Positions 29,528 to 39,602 of a DNA stretch of 64,000 bases are shown in pieces. The notes beneath the pieces were generated by a model, which searched no databases, was not told the DNA's origin, and worked only from the letters and a program-made list of their open reading frames with translations. Numbering within the stretch: position 1 is the first letter of the stretch; the number at the start of each line of letters is the position of its first letter. The DNA is from Pseudovibrio sp. M1P-2-3. GTDB lineage: Bacteria; Pseudomonadota; Alphaproteobacteria; Rhizobiales; Stappiaceae. The translations under genes and the position numbers were made by a program. Location of the stretch: positions 2,005,001 through 2,069,000 of the forward strand of contig NZ_JARRCW010000001.1 in assembly GCF_031501865.1 (NCBI RefSeq), in the 5' to 3' direction.

Positions 29528-31180
29528 ATGAGTGTTGATTATATTGTTGTTGGTGCCGGTTCCGCTGGTTGCGTTCTGGCAAACCGCCTCTCCGAGAATC
29601 CTGAAATAAATGTCGTATTGCTTGAGTTCGGTGGAACTGATGCTGGCCCGTTTATTCAAATGCCAGCTGCGCTGTCCTACCCCATGAACATGGCAATGTA
29701 CGATTGGGGCTATGAATCTGCCCCGGAGAAGTATTTGGGGGGGCGTACACTTCCAACACCAAGGGGCAAAGTTATGGGGGGCTCGTCCTCCATAAACGGA
29801 ATGGTTTATGTTCGCGGTCATGCCTGTGACTTTGATAATTGGGAAGAGATGGGGGCCAGAGGATGGTCATATGCAGATGTGCTTCCCTATTACCAGCGAC
29901 TGGAAAATGCTGGAGTGGGTGATGATGACTGGCGTGGTAGAAAGGGGCCGTTGTATGTTTCGCGCGGCACAGGCTGGAACCCGCTTTATAAAGCCTTTAT
30001 AGATGCTGGCGTTGAGGCAGGTTATGCGTTCACCGAGGATTATAACGGGGAGCGGCAGGAAGGCTTTGGCGAGATGGAGATGACAGTCCATAAGGGGCGC
30101 CGCTGGTCCGCTGCAAATGCCTATATCAAGCCGGTCAAGTCCCGAGGTAACCTAGATATTCGCTCCCGCTGTGCTGTTCGCAAAGTCCTTATTGAAAATG
30201 GCCGAGCCGTTGGGGTGGAGTATTCTCAAGGAGGTGAAGTAAAGACCCTCCTCTGTAATCGAGAGGTTATCCTTTCAGCTTCCTCTATCAACTCTCCAAG
30301 AATCTTAATGCACTCGGGAATTGGGGATGCGGCAGCCCTGCAAAAGCTCGGGATCAACGTCGTTGCGGACCGTAAAGGTGTTGGCGCGAACCTTCAGGAT
30401 CATCTGGAGCTTTATCTCCAGCAGGCCTGTACGCAGCCTATCACCCTTTACAAGCACTGGAACCTGTTCTCGAAGGCAATGATTGGGGCCCAGTGGCTCT
30501 TTGGTAAAAAGGGATTGGGAACGTCCAACCACTTTGAAAGCTGTGGCTTTATTCGCTCGCAAGCTGGTATCAAGTATCCTGATGTCCAGTTCCATTTCCT
30601 TCCCTTTGCCGTACGTTATGATGGCAAGGCCGCGGCTGAAGGGCACGGCTATCAGGTTCACGTTGGCCCCATGCGCTCCAAGTCCCGCGGAAACGTTGCG
30701 CTGACATCTCCTGATCCAAGTGAAAAGCCTCGTGTGCACTTTAACTACATGAGTCATGAAGAGGACTGGGTGGACTTTAGAAACTGTATCCATCTTACTC
30801 GGGAAATTTTTGCGCAGGAAGCCTTTAACCCATATAGGGGAAAGGAAATTCAACCAGGTTCTTCAGTGGCTTCTGACGAAGAATTAAATAATTTCATTAA
30901 GGAGCATGCCGAAAGTGCCTACCATCCGTGTGGCACGTGCCGCATGGGAGATGCTGAAGACAAAATGGCAGTTGTGGATCCTGAGTGCCGTGTGATTGGC
31001 ATTGAAGGACTTCGGGTGGCAGACAGCTCTATTTTCCCTCAGATTACAAATGGTAATTTGAATGCACCCTCTATAATGGTTGGAGAAAAGGCTGCGGACC
31101 ATATTCTTGGTAAGGATCCGTTGCCAGCTGTACTACAGCAGCCCTGGATTCACCCGGACTGGGAAACGCAACAGCGTTAA
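29528..31180 (+). CDS. betA: choline dehydrogenase
   Basis: A 550-residue FAD-dependent GMC oxidoreductase that oxidises choline to betaine aldehyde at the membrane. The FAD motif is [20 protein letters not shown] (residues 4-23). GMC signature 1 is [20 protein letters not shown] (about 79-98) and signature 2 is the segment around [17 protein letters not shown] (about 251-267). The C-terminal catalytic pair is His in [12 protein letters not shown] and Asn in [17 protein letters not shown]. betB follows after 33 bp. Proximity to choXWV fits choline specificity. Confidence 0.93.
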   Translation: MSVDYIVVGAGSAGCVLANRLSENPEINVVLLEFGGTDAGPFIQMPAALSYPMNMAMYDWGYESAPEKYLGGRTLPTPRGKVMGGSSSINGMVYVRGHACDFDNWEEMGARGWSYADVLPYYQRLENAGVGDDDWRGRKGPLYVSRGTGWNPLYKAFIDAGVEAGYAFTEDYNGERQEGFGEMEMTVHKGRRWSAANAYIKPVKSRGNLDIRSRCAVRKVLIENGRAVGVEYSQGGEVKTLLCNREVILSASSINSPRILMHSGIGDAAALQKLGINVVADRKGVGANLQDHLELYLQQACTQPITLYKHWNLFSKAMIGAQWLFGKKGLGTSNHFESCGFIRSQAGIKYPDVQFHFLPFAVRYDGKAAAEGHGYQVHVGPMRSKSRGNVALTSPDPSEKPRVHFNYMSHEEDWVDFRNCIHLTREIFAQEAFNPYRGKEIQPGSSVASDEELNNFIKEHAESAYHPCGTCRMGDAEDKMAVVDPECRVIGIEGLRVADSSIFPQITNGNLNAPSIMVGEKAADHILGKDPLPAVLQQPWIHPDWETQQR

Positions 31181-31213
31181 GCCTCACGGAACGATTGAAA
31201 AAGAGTATTTGAA

Positions 31214-32677
31214 ATGAAGTACCAACCAAAAGCATCCCATTATGTGAATGGTGAATATTTGGAGGACGCAGCGGGTGAGGCTATTGAGAGCATCAGTCCT
31301 GCGACAGAGGCCGTTATCGCTCGTGTGCACTCTGCAACGCCAGCCGTTATTGAAAAGGCTATGAGCGCTGCGGGAGAGGGGTTTACGGTCTGGCGTAAGA
31401 CTGCGCCTGCTGAGCGTGCTCGTGTTTTGAGAAAAGCTGCGGACTTGATGCGAGAGAAAAATCAGGAACTCTCCGAGCTTGAGACAATGGACACCGGCAA
31501 ACCTCTACAGGAAACGCTTGTGGCTGACGCTGCATCTGGCGCCGAAGCGCTGGAGTATTTTGCGAGTATTGCTGCTACTGAAAAGGGGGAGCATATTAAT
31601 CTGGGCGGTTCATACGCTCTGACGAAGCGGGAGCCTCTTGGAATCTGTCTGGGCATTGGTGCGTGGAACTACCCAATCCAGATTGCTTCATGGAAAGCTG
31701 CTCCTGCCCTTGCTGCTGGCAATGCCATGATCTTTAAGCCATCTGAACTGACGGTTCTAAGTGCTTTAAAACTTGCGGAAATTTTCACCGAAGCTGGCCT
31801 GCCTGCTGGTGTATTCAATGTGGTGCAGGGAACCCGTGAAGCTGCTTCCACACTTGTGAACCACCCGCAAATTGCCAAGGTTTCCTTAACTGGCTCCGTG
31901 CCCACAGGCAAGAAAGTTGCTGAAAGTGCCGGACAGTCCTTAAAGCACCTTAGCCTGGAGCTGGGCGGTAAGTCTCCGATCATCGTATTTGAAGATGCGG
32001 ATATTGAAAATGCAGTCGGTGCCGCCATGAATGGAAACTTTTATTCAACGGGCCAGATCTGCTCAAACGGCACGCGTGTTTTCGTTCATAGCGCCATCAA
32101 GGACAAGTTTTTTGCAAACTTGAAAGAGCGAACCGAGAAGATTACTATTGGCGATCCTATGGATGAAGCCACCCAGCTTGGTCCGCTTGTGTCCAAAGCG
32201 CAGCATGAGAAGGTGTGCTCTTACATTGAACTTGGTCAAGAAGAAGGTGCAACACTTGCCTTTGGTGGCGGGAGTCCTGCTGTTGAGGGCGTAAGTTCAA
32301 GCCTTTTTGTGGAGCCGACGGTCTTCACGGATGTAAAAGACACCATGCGCATTGCTAAAGAGGAAATCTTTGGCCCGGTTATGTGTGTTCTTGAGTTTTC
32401 CGAGGAAGACGATGTGATTGCGCGGGCAAACGATACCGAGTTTGGTCTGGCTGCGGCTGTCTTTACAAAAGATATCCAGAAAGCTTACCGCGTTATCGAT
32501 CAGCTGGAAGCTGGCACCTGTTGGATCAATAACTACAACCTGACACCCGTTGAAATGCCGTTTGGCGGCTTTAAACAGTCAGGTATTGGCCGTGAGAACG
32601 GGCACTGGGCTCTGGACCAGTATTCTCAGGTCAAATCCATCTATGTTGAGATGGGTGATGTGGAAGCAGGCTGGTAA
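31214..32677 (+). CDS. betB: betaine aldehyde dehydrogenase
   Basis: A 487-residue NAD(P)-dependent aldehyde dehydrogenase that converts betaine aldehyde to glycine betaine, an osmoprotectant. The catalytic Glu lies in [14 protein letters not shown] (about residues 250-263) and the nucleophilic Cys in [18 protein letters not shown] (about 275-292). The NAD-binding [12 protein letters not shown] and C-terminal [17 protein letters not shown] are conserved BetB features. It is cotranscribed with betA. Confidence 0.93.
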   Translation: MKYQPKASHYVNGEYLEDAAGEAIESISPATEAVIARVHSATPAVIEKAMSAAGEGFTVWRKTAPAERARVLRKAADLMREKNQELSELETMDTGKPLQETLVADAASGAEALEYFASIAATEKGEHINLGGSYALTKREPLGICLGIGAWNYPIQIASWKAAPALAAGNAMIFKPSELTVLSALKLAEIFTEAGLPAGVFNVVQGTREAASTLVNHPQIAKVSLTGSVPTGKKVAESAGQSLKHLSLELGGKSPIIVFEDADIENAVGAAMNGNFYSTGQICSNGTRVFVHSAIKDKFFANLKERTEKITIGDPMDEATQLGPLVSKAQHEKVCSYIELGQEEGATLAFGGGSPAVEGVSSSLFVEPTVFTDVKDTMRIAKEEIFGPVMCVLEFSEEDDVIARANDTEFGLAAAVFTKDIQKAYRVIDQLEAGTCWINNYNLTPVEMPFGGFKQSGIGRENGHWALDQYSQVKSIYVEMGDVEAGW

Positions 32678-32690
32678 GCCGAAACATGTG

Positions 32691-32717
32691 AAAGGCCTGC
32701 GTGTTAAGTAGGCCTTT
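32691..32717 (+). terminator. rho-independent terminator after betB
   Basis: Stem aaaggcct (32691-32698) pairs with aggccttt (32710-32717), an 11-nt loop lies between, and the T-run continues to 32719. It starts 14 bp past the betB stop. Confidence 0.8.
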
Positions 32718-32835
32718 TTACTTTTTGTAGTTCCCTTATATACCTATCTTCCCTTGGGGAGAACTTTCCTGAACGCTAGGGGTAAGGTGCGAAATTCCTT
32801 TATACTCCGAATTTTACTGGGAGAGGTTCGTTAGA

Positions 32836-33477
32836 GTGGAAGATCAAAGGAAACCATACCACCACGGAGATTTGGCCAGTGCGTTACTTGTGGCCGGTCG
32901 TAAATATCTTGCGGAAAAGGGACTGGATGGTTTATCACTTCGCGTCGTTGCGGCAGAGGTTGGGGTGAGTGCGCCTGCGTTGTATGGACATTTTCGTAGT
33001 AAAAAAGATCTTGTTAAAGCGATCTGCGCCGATGGCTTTCGAGAACTCGCCGACGAAATGGAAGTATGTGCCATAGGTGACCTCTCGGCAACCGAGCGCG
33101 TTACCCGTTACGGGTTGGTTTACGTTCAGTTTTCCCTAAACAATCCTGAGATATACCGTGCAATGTTTGTAAGTGGACACCTTCAAGTGCCAGAAAGGCA
33201 AAAGGAACAGTCTCAGAATTTCGCTAATCAGGCTCGGAGGGCCTATCGACTTTTGGAGGAAGGGTTTAAACCCCTAAGCCATAGTGATCAGCAAGCCAAA
33301 GTGCTGGCTGCACGCGCATGGGCTCTCGTTCATGGCCTTGCTTCCCTGTTTAACGAAGGCTTGCTCAGTTTACCGGAAACAGGGAAGGAGGACTATATTC
33401 GCACGTTACTTGCTAGCCGTATTACTCAGCAGGTTTCAGGTTCCGAAGTTCCTTCCGCAGAACCTTCCCAACAATAG
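32836..33477 (+). CDS. TetR-family regulator (WHG-type C-terminal domain)
   Basis: A 213-residue TetR regulator. The N-terminal helix-turn-helix is LSLRVVAAEVGVSAPALYGHFRSKKDL (landmark segments LSLRVVAAEVGVSA and LYGHFRSKKDL, about residues 35-61). The C-terminal half resembles the WHG/TetR_C_33 class, including AARAWALVHGLASLFNEG. GTG 32836 has GGGAGAGG at 32819-32826. It is not BetI despite its position after betAB: BetI has a different N-terminus. Its 3' end overlaps the convergent acyl-CoA ligase gene by 56 bp. It more probably controls that leftward lipid/redox operon. Confidence 0.8.
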   Translation: MEDQRKPYHHGDLASALLVAGRKYLAEKGLDGLSLRVVAAEVGVSAPALYGHFRSKKDLVKAICADGFRELADEMEVCAIGDLSATERVTRYGLVYVQFSLNNPEIYRAMFVSGHLQVPERQKEQSQNFANQARRAYRLLEEGFKPLSHSDQQAKVLAARAWALVHGLASLFNEGLLSLPETGKEDYIRTLLASRITQQVSGSEVPSAEPSQQ

Positions 33478-35149
33478 TTTTTGGTAGATCTTCCATGAAT
33501 TCCACTTCAACAGGGACTTTATAGGCTGTTAGGTGTTCCTTGCAGTAATTCAATATTTGCGCTTGAGACAGTGACCCGCTGTTGGCGACAACAAAAGCTT
33601 TAGGAGCTTCACCTCTTTTTACGTGAGGGATACCGATCACAGCAACCTCCGCAACGCCTTCAATTTCTGTAATGATATTCTCGATTTCGTTGGGGAAGAC
33701 ATTAAATCCGCTCACAAGGATCATATCCTTCTCGCGGTCAACGATAGACAGGTATCCATTGCCATCCATGACTGCGATGTCTCCCGTAGAAAGCCATCCA
33801 CCCTTGAAGGTTTTTTCAGCCTCTTCCGGTCTATTGAGATACTCCTTGGTGACGTTGGCGCCTTTCACGAGCAAGTGCCCTGGAGTTCCAGATTCTACAG
33901 GATTGCCGTCGTCATCTTCAATCCGAATGGAAATACCTGCTGTAGGTATGCCAACGGTCCCCAGCTTCTTGGTATGATCTGGAATATTGAAGCTGACAAC
34001 GCAGGCTGTCTCGGTCAGGCCATACCCTTCGCAAATCTGGCCAACAAGGGCTTCCCACTTTCGCTCCGTTTCAGGCCTCAAAGCAGTGCCACCGGCAATG
34101 CTCAGCTTAATCGCCGGTGGATTTTTGGTGAACCACTTCTCGGTGAGTAGGCCCGCGTACAAAGTTTCCACGCCGGTAAGCCAGTCAACGGAATAGGCAT
34201 CAAAAGCAGGTTTTAGGTTACTCAAGGGGCGGGGATTGGGAATGAGGATGTTACGTGCCCCAATACACAAAGAAATGGAAAGGTTTAGCATGAATGCAAA
34301 AATGTGGTAGAGCGGTAGAACTGTTAAAATGTTCACCTGTTCCTCTGTCACCAGAACCCGGTCGCTTAAGGTCAGGGTCATGGACACGCAAGAAGTCAGG
34401 TTCTTGTGGGTGAGCACGGCTCCTTTACTGACGCCGGTTGTGCCTCCTGTATACTGCAGGATTGCTGGGCTGTCTGAATTGATAGAAAGAATAGGAAATT
34501 CTGTCTTCTTCGTCTTTCGTCCTTTTTTCAAAGCCCCTTCAAAAGGCTCATAGGCAAAGTTAATTGCAGGAACAGCTTTCTGCACGTTGCTTAGAAAAAA
34601 CTTGATTTTATTGGAGGTGACAAAGGGGAAAAATTCCCATGGCGCGGCCAGTATAATTTGCGAGAGTGCAACCTGTTTTTGAACCTTCTCAATCTGGCCT
34701 GCAAACATATTGAAGCCAATAAGAGTTTTAGCGCCCGAATCGTTGAGCTGGTGAACAATTTCTCTTGCCGAATACATGGGATTGATGCTTGTCACCGTTA
34801 GCCCAGCCCGCATGGCTCCCAAAAGAGCGATGGGGTAGTGAATGCTGTTGGGGAGCTGAATGGCCAGAACATCTCCTTCATTCAGGCCCTGCGTGTGCCG
34901 GAGATAGGCCGCCATCTCCGTGATGTGGCGGTCCATCTCCTTGTAGGTTTTTTCTAAAATATCACCGCTTTGCAAAACAAGGGAGAAGGCGACGCGATCC
35001 CCATGAGACGCAACAGCGCTATCCCATATATCGATATAACGCTCAAACTCCGTATTTTCTGGATCAAAGTCCAGTTGTTCCGGCATATAGAACTGCGTCC
35101 ATGGCTTTTGTGTGCCATCTATTGTTATATTCGTCATTCTTCCCCCCAA
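33422..35149 (-). CDS. long-chain acyl-CoA synthetase (AMP-binding)
   Basis: A 575-residue ANL-superfamily ligase that activates a carboxylic acid, probably a fatty acid, to acyl-CoA via an acyl-adenylate. The AMP motif is LQYTGGTTGVSKGAVLTHKN (about residues 231-250). Further motifs are the A5-like GYGLTETACVVSFN, the A7-like STGDIAVMDGNGYLSIVDREK and the C-terminal lysine in KTIVGKVLRKEL. It is FadD-like in length, but chain length cannot be assigned. It lies third behind the CrtI-like oxidoreductase and the 2Fe-2S flavin reductase, 23 bp from the latter. The set may modify a lipid or isoprenoid acid. Confidence 0.85.
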   Translation of the reverse strand: MGGRMTNITIDGTQKPWTQFYMPEQLDFDPENTEFERYIDIWDSAVASHGDRVAFSLVLQSGDILEKTYKEMDRHITEMAAYLRHTQGLNEGDVLAIQLPNSIHYPIALLGAMRAGLTVTSINPMYSAREIVHQLNDSGAKTLIGFNMFAGQIEKVQKQVALSQIILAAPWEFFPFVTSNKIKFFLSNVQKAVPAINFAYEPFEGALKKGRKTKKTEFPILSINSDSPAILQYTGGTTGVSKGAVLTHKNLTSCVSMTLTLSDRVLVTEEQVNILTVLPLYHIFAFMLNLSISLCIGARNILIPNPRPLSNLKPAFDAYSVDWLTGVETLYAGLLTEKWFTKNPPAIKLSIAGGTALRPETERKWEALVGQICEGYGLTETACVVSFNIPDHTKKLGTVGIPTAGISIRIEDDDGNPVESGTPGHLLVKGANVTKEYLNRPEEAEKTFKGGWLSTGDIAVMDGNGYLSIVDREKDMILVSGFNVFPNEIENIITEIEGVAEVAVIGIPHVKRGEAPKAFVVANSGSLSQAQILNYCKEHLTAYKVPVEVEFMEDLPKTIVGKVLRKELRNLKPAE

Positions 35150-35172
35150 GAAGTTCTTATGGTTTTGTATAG

Positions 35173-36333
35173 CTAGAGTAGGATTTCAATATCCTCGACT
35201 GGAAAAGCGACACACGAGTGCAGCCATCCAAATGTGCGGTCGGACGCGCGCAGTTTCGCTTCAGATGGGTTGAACACTTTCCCTGAAACCAATTTGCACC
35301 GACATAAGCTGCATTCACCAGAACGGCAGGCATTTTCAGCACCATAACCATTGCGTTCCAGAGAGTTGAGCAGCGGTTCCCCAATCAGTGCCTGATAACT
35401 CCCCTTACCCTGCACGGTTACGGTGACCATATCTTGCGGCGAAACACCCTCAGGCCAAAACTCTAAATTTTCAGGGTTCTTGGGCGGCCCGTTCACTTCC
35501 ATACGAATGCGTTTGTCCTGCACTCCGAGCTTGCAAAGCTCTTCCTTGCAGAACTCATTCATTGCTGTGGGACCGCAGATGTAGAACATTTTACCGGTAA
35601 GTTCTCCCAAAAGCTCACCGATAAGCTCTGCAGTAATAAAGCCGGTTGTGCCGGCGTAGGCAGTATCGGGCTCGGAGATAACCTCAGATATCTTCAGGAA
35701 GTCATGCTTGCTTTCCAGCGTTTTAAGTTGATCTTGAAAGATGATGTCGTCAACGGTTCTGGATCCATAGATCAGATGGAAGTTATAGGGTAGACCCTGA
35801 TCAATGATTGACTGGATCATGCTCATGGCCGGGGCTACGCCGGACCCGCCAGCTAAAAATACAAGATCCTTACCGTGAAACAGTGGGTTATGGTAGAAAG
35901 ACCCCATAGGTCCGGTTGTTTCAAAGGTCTGTCCTACCTGAACTTCTTCCAGTAGGAAGCGACTAACGAACCCCTCTGCTATATAGCGGATTGTGATGTC
36001 ATAATATTCGCGCTGTGAAGGGGCGGAAGAGATGGCAAAAGGTCGTGCTGTGCTGACGCCGTCAATATCTACAAAAATGTTGATATACTGCCCAGCCTGA
36101 TAAGGGGGCAAGAGGCCTGCCTCAGGTTTCAACCGAAGAGTTTTACAGGTAGGCGTTTCGGAAATGACTTTGCTGACTGTCAGATTCAGACGTTTTGGGT
36201 GAAGTTTGTTAATGCACTTGGTTACTTCGCCTTTGGCCTCACTGAAGTCAGTTCCGTTTTTCTCGCGGTTTGAAATTTCGGTGATCGTTTCGTCGTAACC
36301 GTTAATGGCGCTTAAAAAAATATTCTCAGGCAT
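35173..36333 (-). CDS. flavin/2Fe-2S NAD(P)H oxidoreductase
   Basis: A 386-residue electron-transfer protein. After a leader of about 50 residues come an FAD domain (ARPFAISSAPSQREYYDITIR, landmark RPFAISSAP about residues 99-107) and a NAD(P) domain (LVFLAGGSGVAPAMSMIQSI, about 166-185). A C-terminal plant-type ferredoxin follows, with the four-Cys pattern C-R-S-G-E-C-S-L-C near residue 336-345 and a distal Cys in LHSCVAF. It would pass electrons from NAD(P)H to a partner, most simply the CrtI/RetSat-like protein whose gene overlaps it by 8 bp. It resembles reductase components of hydroxylases, but no oxygenase is encoded nearby. Confidence 0.82.
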   Translation of the reverse strand: MPENIFLSAINGYDETITEISNREKNGTDFSEAKGEVTKCINKLHPKRLNLTVSKVISETPTCKTLRLKPEAGLLPPYQAGQYINIFVDIDGVSTARPFAISSAPSQREYYDITIRYIAEGFVSRFLLEEVQVGQTFETTGPMGSFYHNPLFHGKDLVFLAGGSGVAPAMSMIQSIIDQGLPYNFHLIYGSRTVDDIIFQDQLKTLESKHDFLKISEVISEPDTAYAGTTGFITAELIGELLGELTGKMFYICGPTAMNEFCKEELCKLGVQDKRIRMEVNGPPKNPENLEFWPEGVSPQDMVTVTVQGKGSYQALIGEPLLNSLERNGYGAENACRSGECSLCRCKLVSGKVFNPSEAKLRASDRTFGWLHSCVAFPVEDIEILL

Positions 36334-37867
36334 GAGCGGTAACCTTTTCAGTCAATGCTTTGTGTTTCTTGGCAATAGCGGAGGCTGTGGTGATTCCCGC
36401 TTGATAGGTAGGCTGGAAGCCTCCCATTCCGCTCCATGCGCCCGCGAGATGAAGCCCGCTGATTTCCTTTGAGTTATCGCGAAAGAGAGTGGCGTCAGAT
36501 GCATCCTGGTCGAAGCCGTAAATTGCCCCGCCCGGTGTGTTGAGATACCGCATCATGGTAAGAGGAGTTGCCACCTCAGCCTCTTCGATATGCTCACGAA
36601 TGCCGGGAACGGCAGTTTCTGCCAAATCTAGAAGCTTGTCTGCCAGAGCATACTTGGTTTTGGCATAATCGGCTTCGGGAACCTTCTCCCATTGGCTGCC
36701 ATATTGAATGCACATCAATGCAACATGGCTTTTGCCCTTGGGTGCTGCGCTCGGGTTCTCCAGATTATAACAGGTCAGTAGGCAGCCTGTAGGGTCTTCC
36801 AGTGATGAAGCGCGCCTGTAGGCTTCTTCATGGTTCAGGTCTTTACTGATGAACGTGGAAGCTTCGGTGACTCCCAGTTCCTGCGGCGTGCAGTCCAGAC
36901 CAAGATAGATTACAAAACCTGAAACGCCCAGACTGCGCGATTTAAAGTCTGTTTTCACTTGCGGAATTGGTCTGTCGCTTTCCAGCAATTCATTATAGGT
37001 AATAATTGAGCTGGCATTGGAAATCACATGGTGACAGCTGTATTCTTCCCCGTGCTCGGTTCCGACAGCTTGTACAGCACCGTTCGTTGCAATGATTTTT
37101 TCAGCTGCACAATTGAAGCGGACCTGACCGCCTGCCTCAAGGAAGACTTCAAGCAAGGCATTAGAAAGGGCCTGAGACCCTCCCTTAACGTGATAGGGTT
37201 TGTAAGTAGCGTACGCAAAGAACATTGTCGCCAAATCAACAAATGCAATTTTGTTAGGAGGCATGCCCACATAGCCCCAATAGTTAGCTAGAAGGAATTT
37301 CAGTTTTTCATTCTTGAAGAATTCATCCAGAACTTTGGAGGCGGGGCGCAGCCCATACTTGACGTAGTTACCACAGTTTTTCTCTAATGCCTTGGTATCT
37401 CCAGTTTTTCTGATGTTTGGCAGCAGCATATAGGCTTCTATAGTCAGGTTTTTACATAGTTCTAGATATCCATCGACGGCACCTGCATCCTCTGGGAAGT
37501 TTTCTTTTAAGACCTTTGAAATTCCCCGGTTGCTAGCGGGAAGGGTGATGTCAAGTTTTCCCGGCACAATTGAGCGATAGAGAGAAGCTTCCTCAACAAA
37601 CTCCAGCTTATTCATAATACCAAGCTTTGTGAATAGCTGGCGCAGAATAAATGGGTGCTTCTCTGTTCCCATTCCGGAAAGCTGGTGGAGGGCAACCTCG
37701 AACTCGTAGTCACCACGCACAAATGAAGTTGCGCAGCCCCCGGGGATATTATGGCGCTCTATGAGCAAGGTCCTCAGGCCTTTTTGCTGCAGGGTTGCAG
37801 CCGCTGTAAGGCCGCCGTTACCCGCGCCTATCACAATCGCATCAAAGTCTTTCATAGAGTCTCCCAT
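36326..37867 (-). CDS. CrtI/RetSat-like FAD oxidoreductase
   Basis: A 513-residue flavoprotein of the phytoene-desaturase/retinol-saturase superfamily. The dinucleotide motif is DAIVIGAGNGGLTAAATLQQ (about residues 9-28), followed by ERHNIPGGCATSF. The C-terminal FAD segment is GLHLAGAWSGMGGFQPTYQAG (landmark GLHLAGAWSGMGG, about 475-487). Family members desaturate or saturate polyene lipids. No other carotenoid genes lie nearby, so a carotenoid role is not supported. The start ATG 37867 is preceded by GGAGGT. It is first in a leftward operon with the reductase and acyl-CoA ligase. Confidence 0.8.
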   Translation of the reverse strand: MGDSMKDFDAIVIGAGNGGLTAAATLQQKGLRTLLIERHNIPGGCATSFVRGDYEFEVALHQLSGMGTEKHPFILRQLFTKLGIMNKLEFVEEASLYRSIVPGKLDITLPASNRGISKVLKENFPEDAGAVDGYLELCKNLTIEAYMLLPNIRKTGDTKALEKNCGNYVKYGLRPASKVLDEFFKNEKLKFLLANYWGYVGMPPNKIAFVDLATMFFAYATYKPYHVKGGSQALSNALLEVFLEAGGQVRFNCAAEKIIATNGAVQAVGTEHGEEYSCHHVISNASSIITYNELLESDRPIPQVKTDFKSRSLGVSGFVIYLGLDCTPQELGVTEASTFISKDLNHEEAYRRASSLEDPTGCLLTCYNLENPSAAPKGKSHVALMCIQYGSQWEKVPEADYAKTKYALADKLLDLAETAVPGIREHIEEAEVATPLTMMRYLNTPGGAIYGFDQDASDATLFRDNSKEISGLHLAGAWSGMGGFQPTYQAGITTASAIAKKHKALTEKVTAHA

Positions 37868-38430
37868 ACTCTTACCTCCACTTCCTCAAGCGCATCGATG
37901 ACGCCAAACAGAATCAGAAAATTCCAAATATCCAGCTAATCTTTACATCGTTAAGATTAATGAAGTTGCTGAATATCTGTCAACTCATCAATAATATTCG
38001 GAATAAAATAATTTAAAAATATTCCATAAACATTTTGTAAGGCATTTTTTACCATATTCATGCCTTAAAAACCTTTCTCCATGAAACGGTAACCGACGAG
38101 CAGCAGCGCTGTTCTTTCTATTTAACTTGAGTTGTCTGGATGTTCGAAGAACATGTGTCACTTAAATACCGTGGGCAAGTTGTTAGATATGGGCGACCTA
38201 GAAATTCCCGTTTATATAAAATTGAGGATATTCTGGTTTGTTAATGCTTAATTATTTCGGTTTAATGATTAAGAATGGCAAGAGGGGCAATCAGCGTGAA
38301 CTGGGTGAAAGTAATTATACACTTCACCTTGTGTTTGACCTGAGTGGTGATTTTATTGAGTGCGACGAGAATGATAAATTATACTTTTTCGAGTAAGGGC
38401 CATTTCAAGGTGCAGGCTGCAATTAAAAAT
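37868..38430. other. AT-rich divergent intergenic region
   Basis: About 560 bp between the leftward CrtI-like operon and the rlpA operon. It is AT-rich with many TTAAT/ATTAA words. It should hold promoters for both operons, but I recognise no specific site. The open frame starting at 38344 is the upstream extension of rlpA and is probably not translated. Confidence 0.4.
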
Positions 38431-39546
38431 ATGTCTTCACCTTTTAGAAGGCACATCAGGTTGGGTGTTCGCTGTGGCACGCTTTTGGGTGCTTGTATTG
38501 TTTTGGCGTCGTGCGGTGGTGACACCGACAAAGTCAAATTTAGTGAAAAAAAATACGGTGTCACTGCTAGTCCGCGTATTGTGTCTGGAACAAAACCTGT
38601 TCCCAAGGGTGGCGGGCGTTCTGTTGTAGGTAAACCATATAAAGTGGCCGGTAAATGGTATTACCCCAAAGATGACCCCAAATACAAGGCAGTTGGCTTA
38701 GCGTCTTGGTATGGGCCAACATTTCATGGCCGTATGACTGCTAATGGAGAGATCTTTGATCGAAACGGTTTGACAGCTGCGCACACAACTATGCCGTTAC
38801 CCAGTTATGCTCGCGTGACAAATACAAACAACGGAAAATCAATGGTCGTGCGTGTTAATGATCGTGGGCCATTTCATGGAAATAGGGTGATTGATCTTTC
38901 CGAAAGAGTTGCCAGCCTCTTGGAAACTAGGCAGTCGGGTGTAGCAAAGGTAAAGGTTGAGTACTTGGGCCGTGCGCCTTTGCATGGCCGAGATGAAAAA
39001 TACCTACTGGCTTCCTTTAGTGGAAAGGGAAGCTCTGCACCTGGAACAAGCAGGCCTGATACTATGTTGGCCTTTGCTCAACCCAAACAAGTGCCAAATT
39101 TGGCTATTATCGGCCGAGCTCCAGTTCCCATCAGCCGCCCCTATGATGTTTATACTACTGCTTCCGTTGTATCTGTGAGCCATACATCTGCTGCATTGGG
39201 TAGTCTTGATCCTGCTTTGGTCTACAATAGGCAGAAAAGTACGATCACAGTCGCTACTTCTAATAGTTTTAATGATCAAATCGGCTCTATATTAAATCAG
39301 ATTGATCACCGCGATTCTTTGAGACCTGTGACTGTCAAACCTTCATATTCTGTAAATGGAGCTGCACAGCAAGGTTCACTTGGAGTTCTTCCAGTGCCAG
39401 CTCCGCAAGCGTACTCTCTTCAAAGGGGAAGCGCAGTCTCATCCTATGCAGCGGTTTCTCGTATATCCAGTGCCCATGAGGTTTTTAAAGACTTTTCTAG
39501 TGGTGTTGGGTTAAAGAGTTTGGCTGTGGCAAGCGCGGAGAATTAG
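38431..39546 (+). CDS. rlpA: RlpA-like septal lipoprotein
   Basis: A 371-residue lipoprotein of the RlpA (rare lipoprotein A) family, outer-membrane lytic transglycosylases or peptidoglycan binders that act at septa on glycan strands lacking stem peptides. ATG 38431 gives a clean lipoprotein signal ending in the lipobox VLASC; earlier starts at 38344 would bury it. The double-psi beta-barrel domain spans AVGLASWYGPTFHGRMTANG to VVRVNDRGPFHGNRVIDLS (about residues 88-160), with the catalytic-type Asp in NDRGPF. I see no C-terminal SPOR repeat; the last 180 residues are low-complexity, Ser/Ala/Pro-rich. It is first in the rlpA-dac-tmk-holB-metG operon. Confidence 0.85.
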   Translation: MSSPFRRHIRLGVRCGTLLGACIVLASCGGDTDKVKFSEKKYGVTASPRIVSGTKPVPKGGGRSVVGKPYKVAGKWYYPKDDPKYKAVGLASWYGPTFHGRMTANGEIFDRNGLTAAHTTMPLPSYARVTNTNNGKSMVVRVNDRGPFHGNRVIDLSERVASLLETRQSGVAKVKVEYLGRAPLHGRDEKYLLASFSGKGSSAPGTSRPDTMLAFAQPKQVPNLAIIGRAPVPISRPYDVYTTASVVSVSHTSAALGSLDPALVYNRQKSTITVATSNSFNDQIGSILNQIDHRDSLRPVTVKPSYSVNGAAQQGSLGVLPVPAPQAYSLQRGSAVSSYAAVSRISSAHEVFKDFSSGVGLKSLAVASAEN

Positions 39547-39602
39547 CGTTAATATTTCTAGCCTAACCTTAGAACCTATAAGATTTCTTCTTTTAAAGGA
39601 AA

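Noticed and set aside
33623-34150. 175-codon plus-strand frame
   Set aside because: Shadow of the acyl-CoA ligase gene on the other strand, with no motif of its own.
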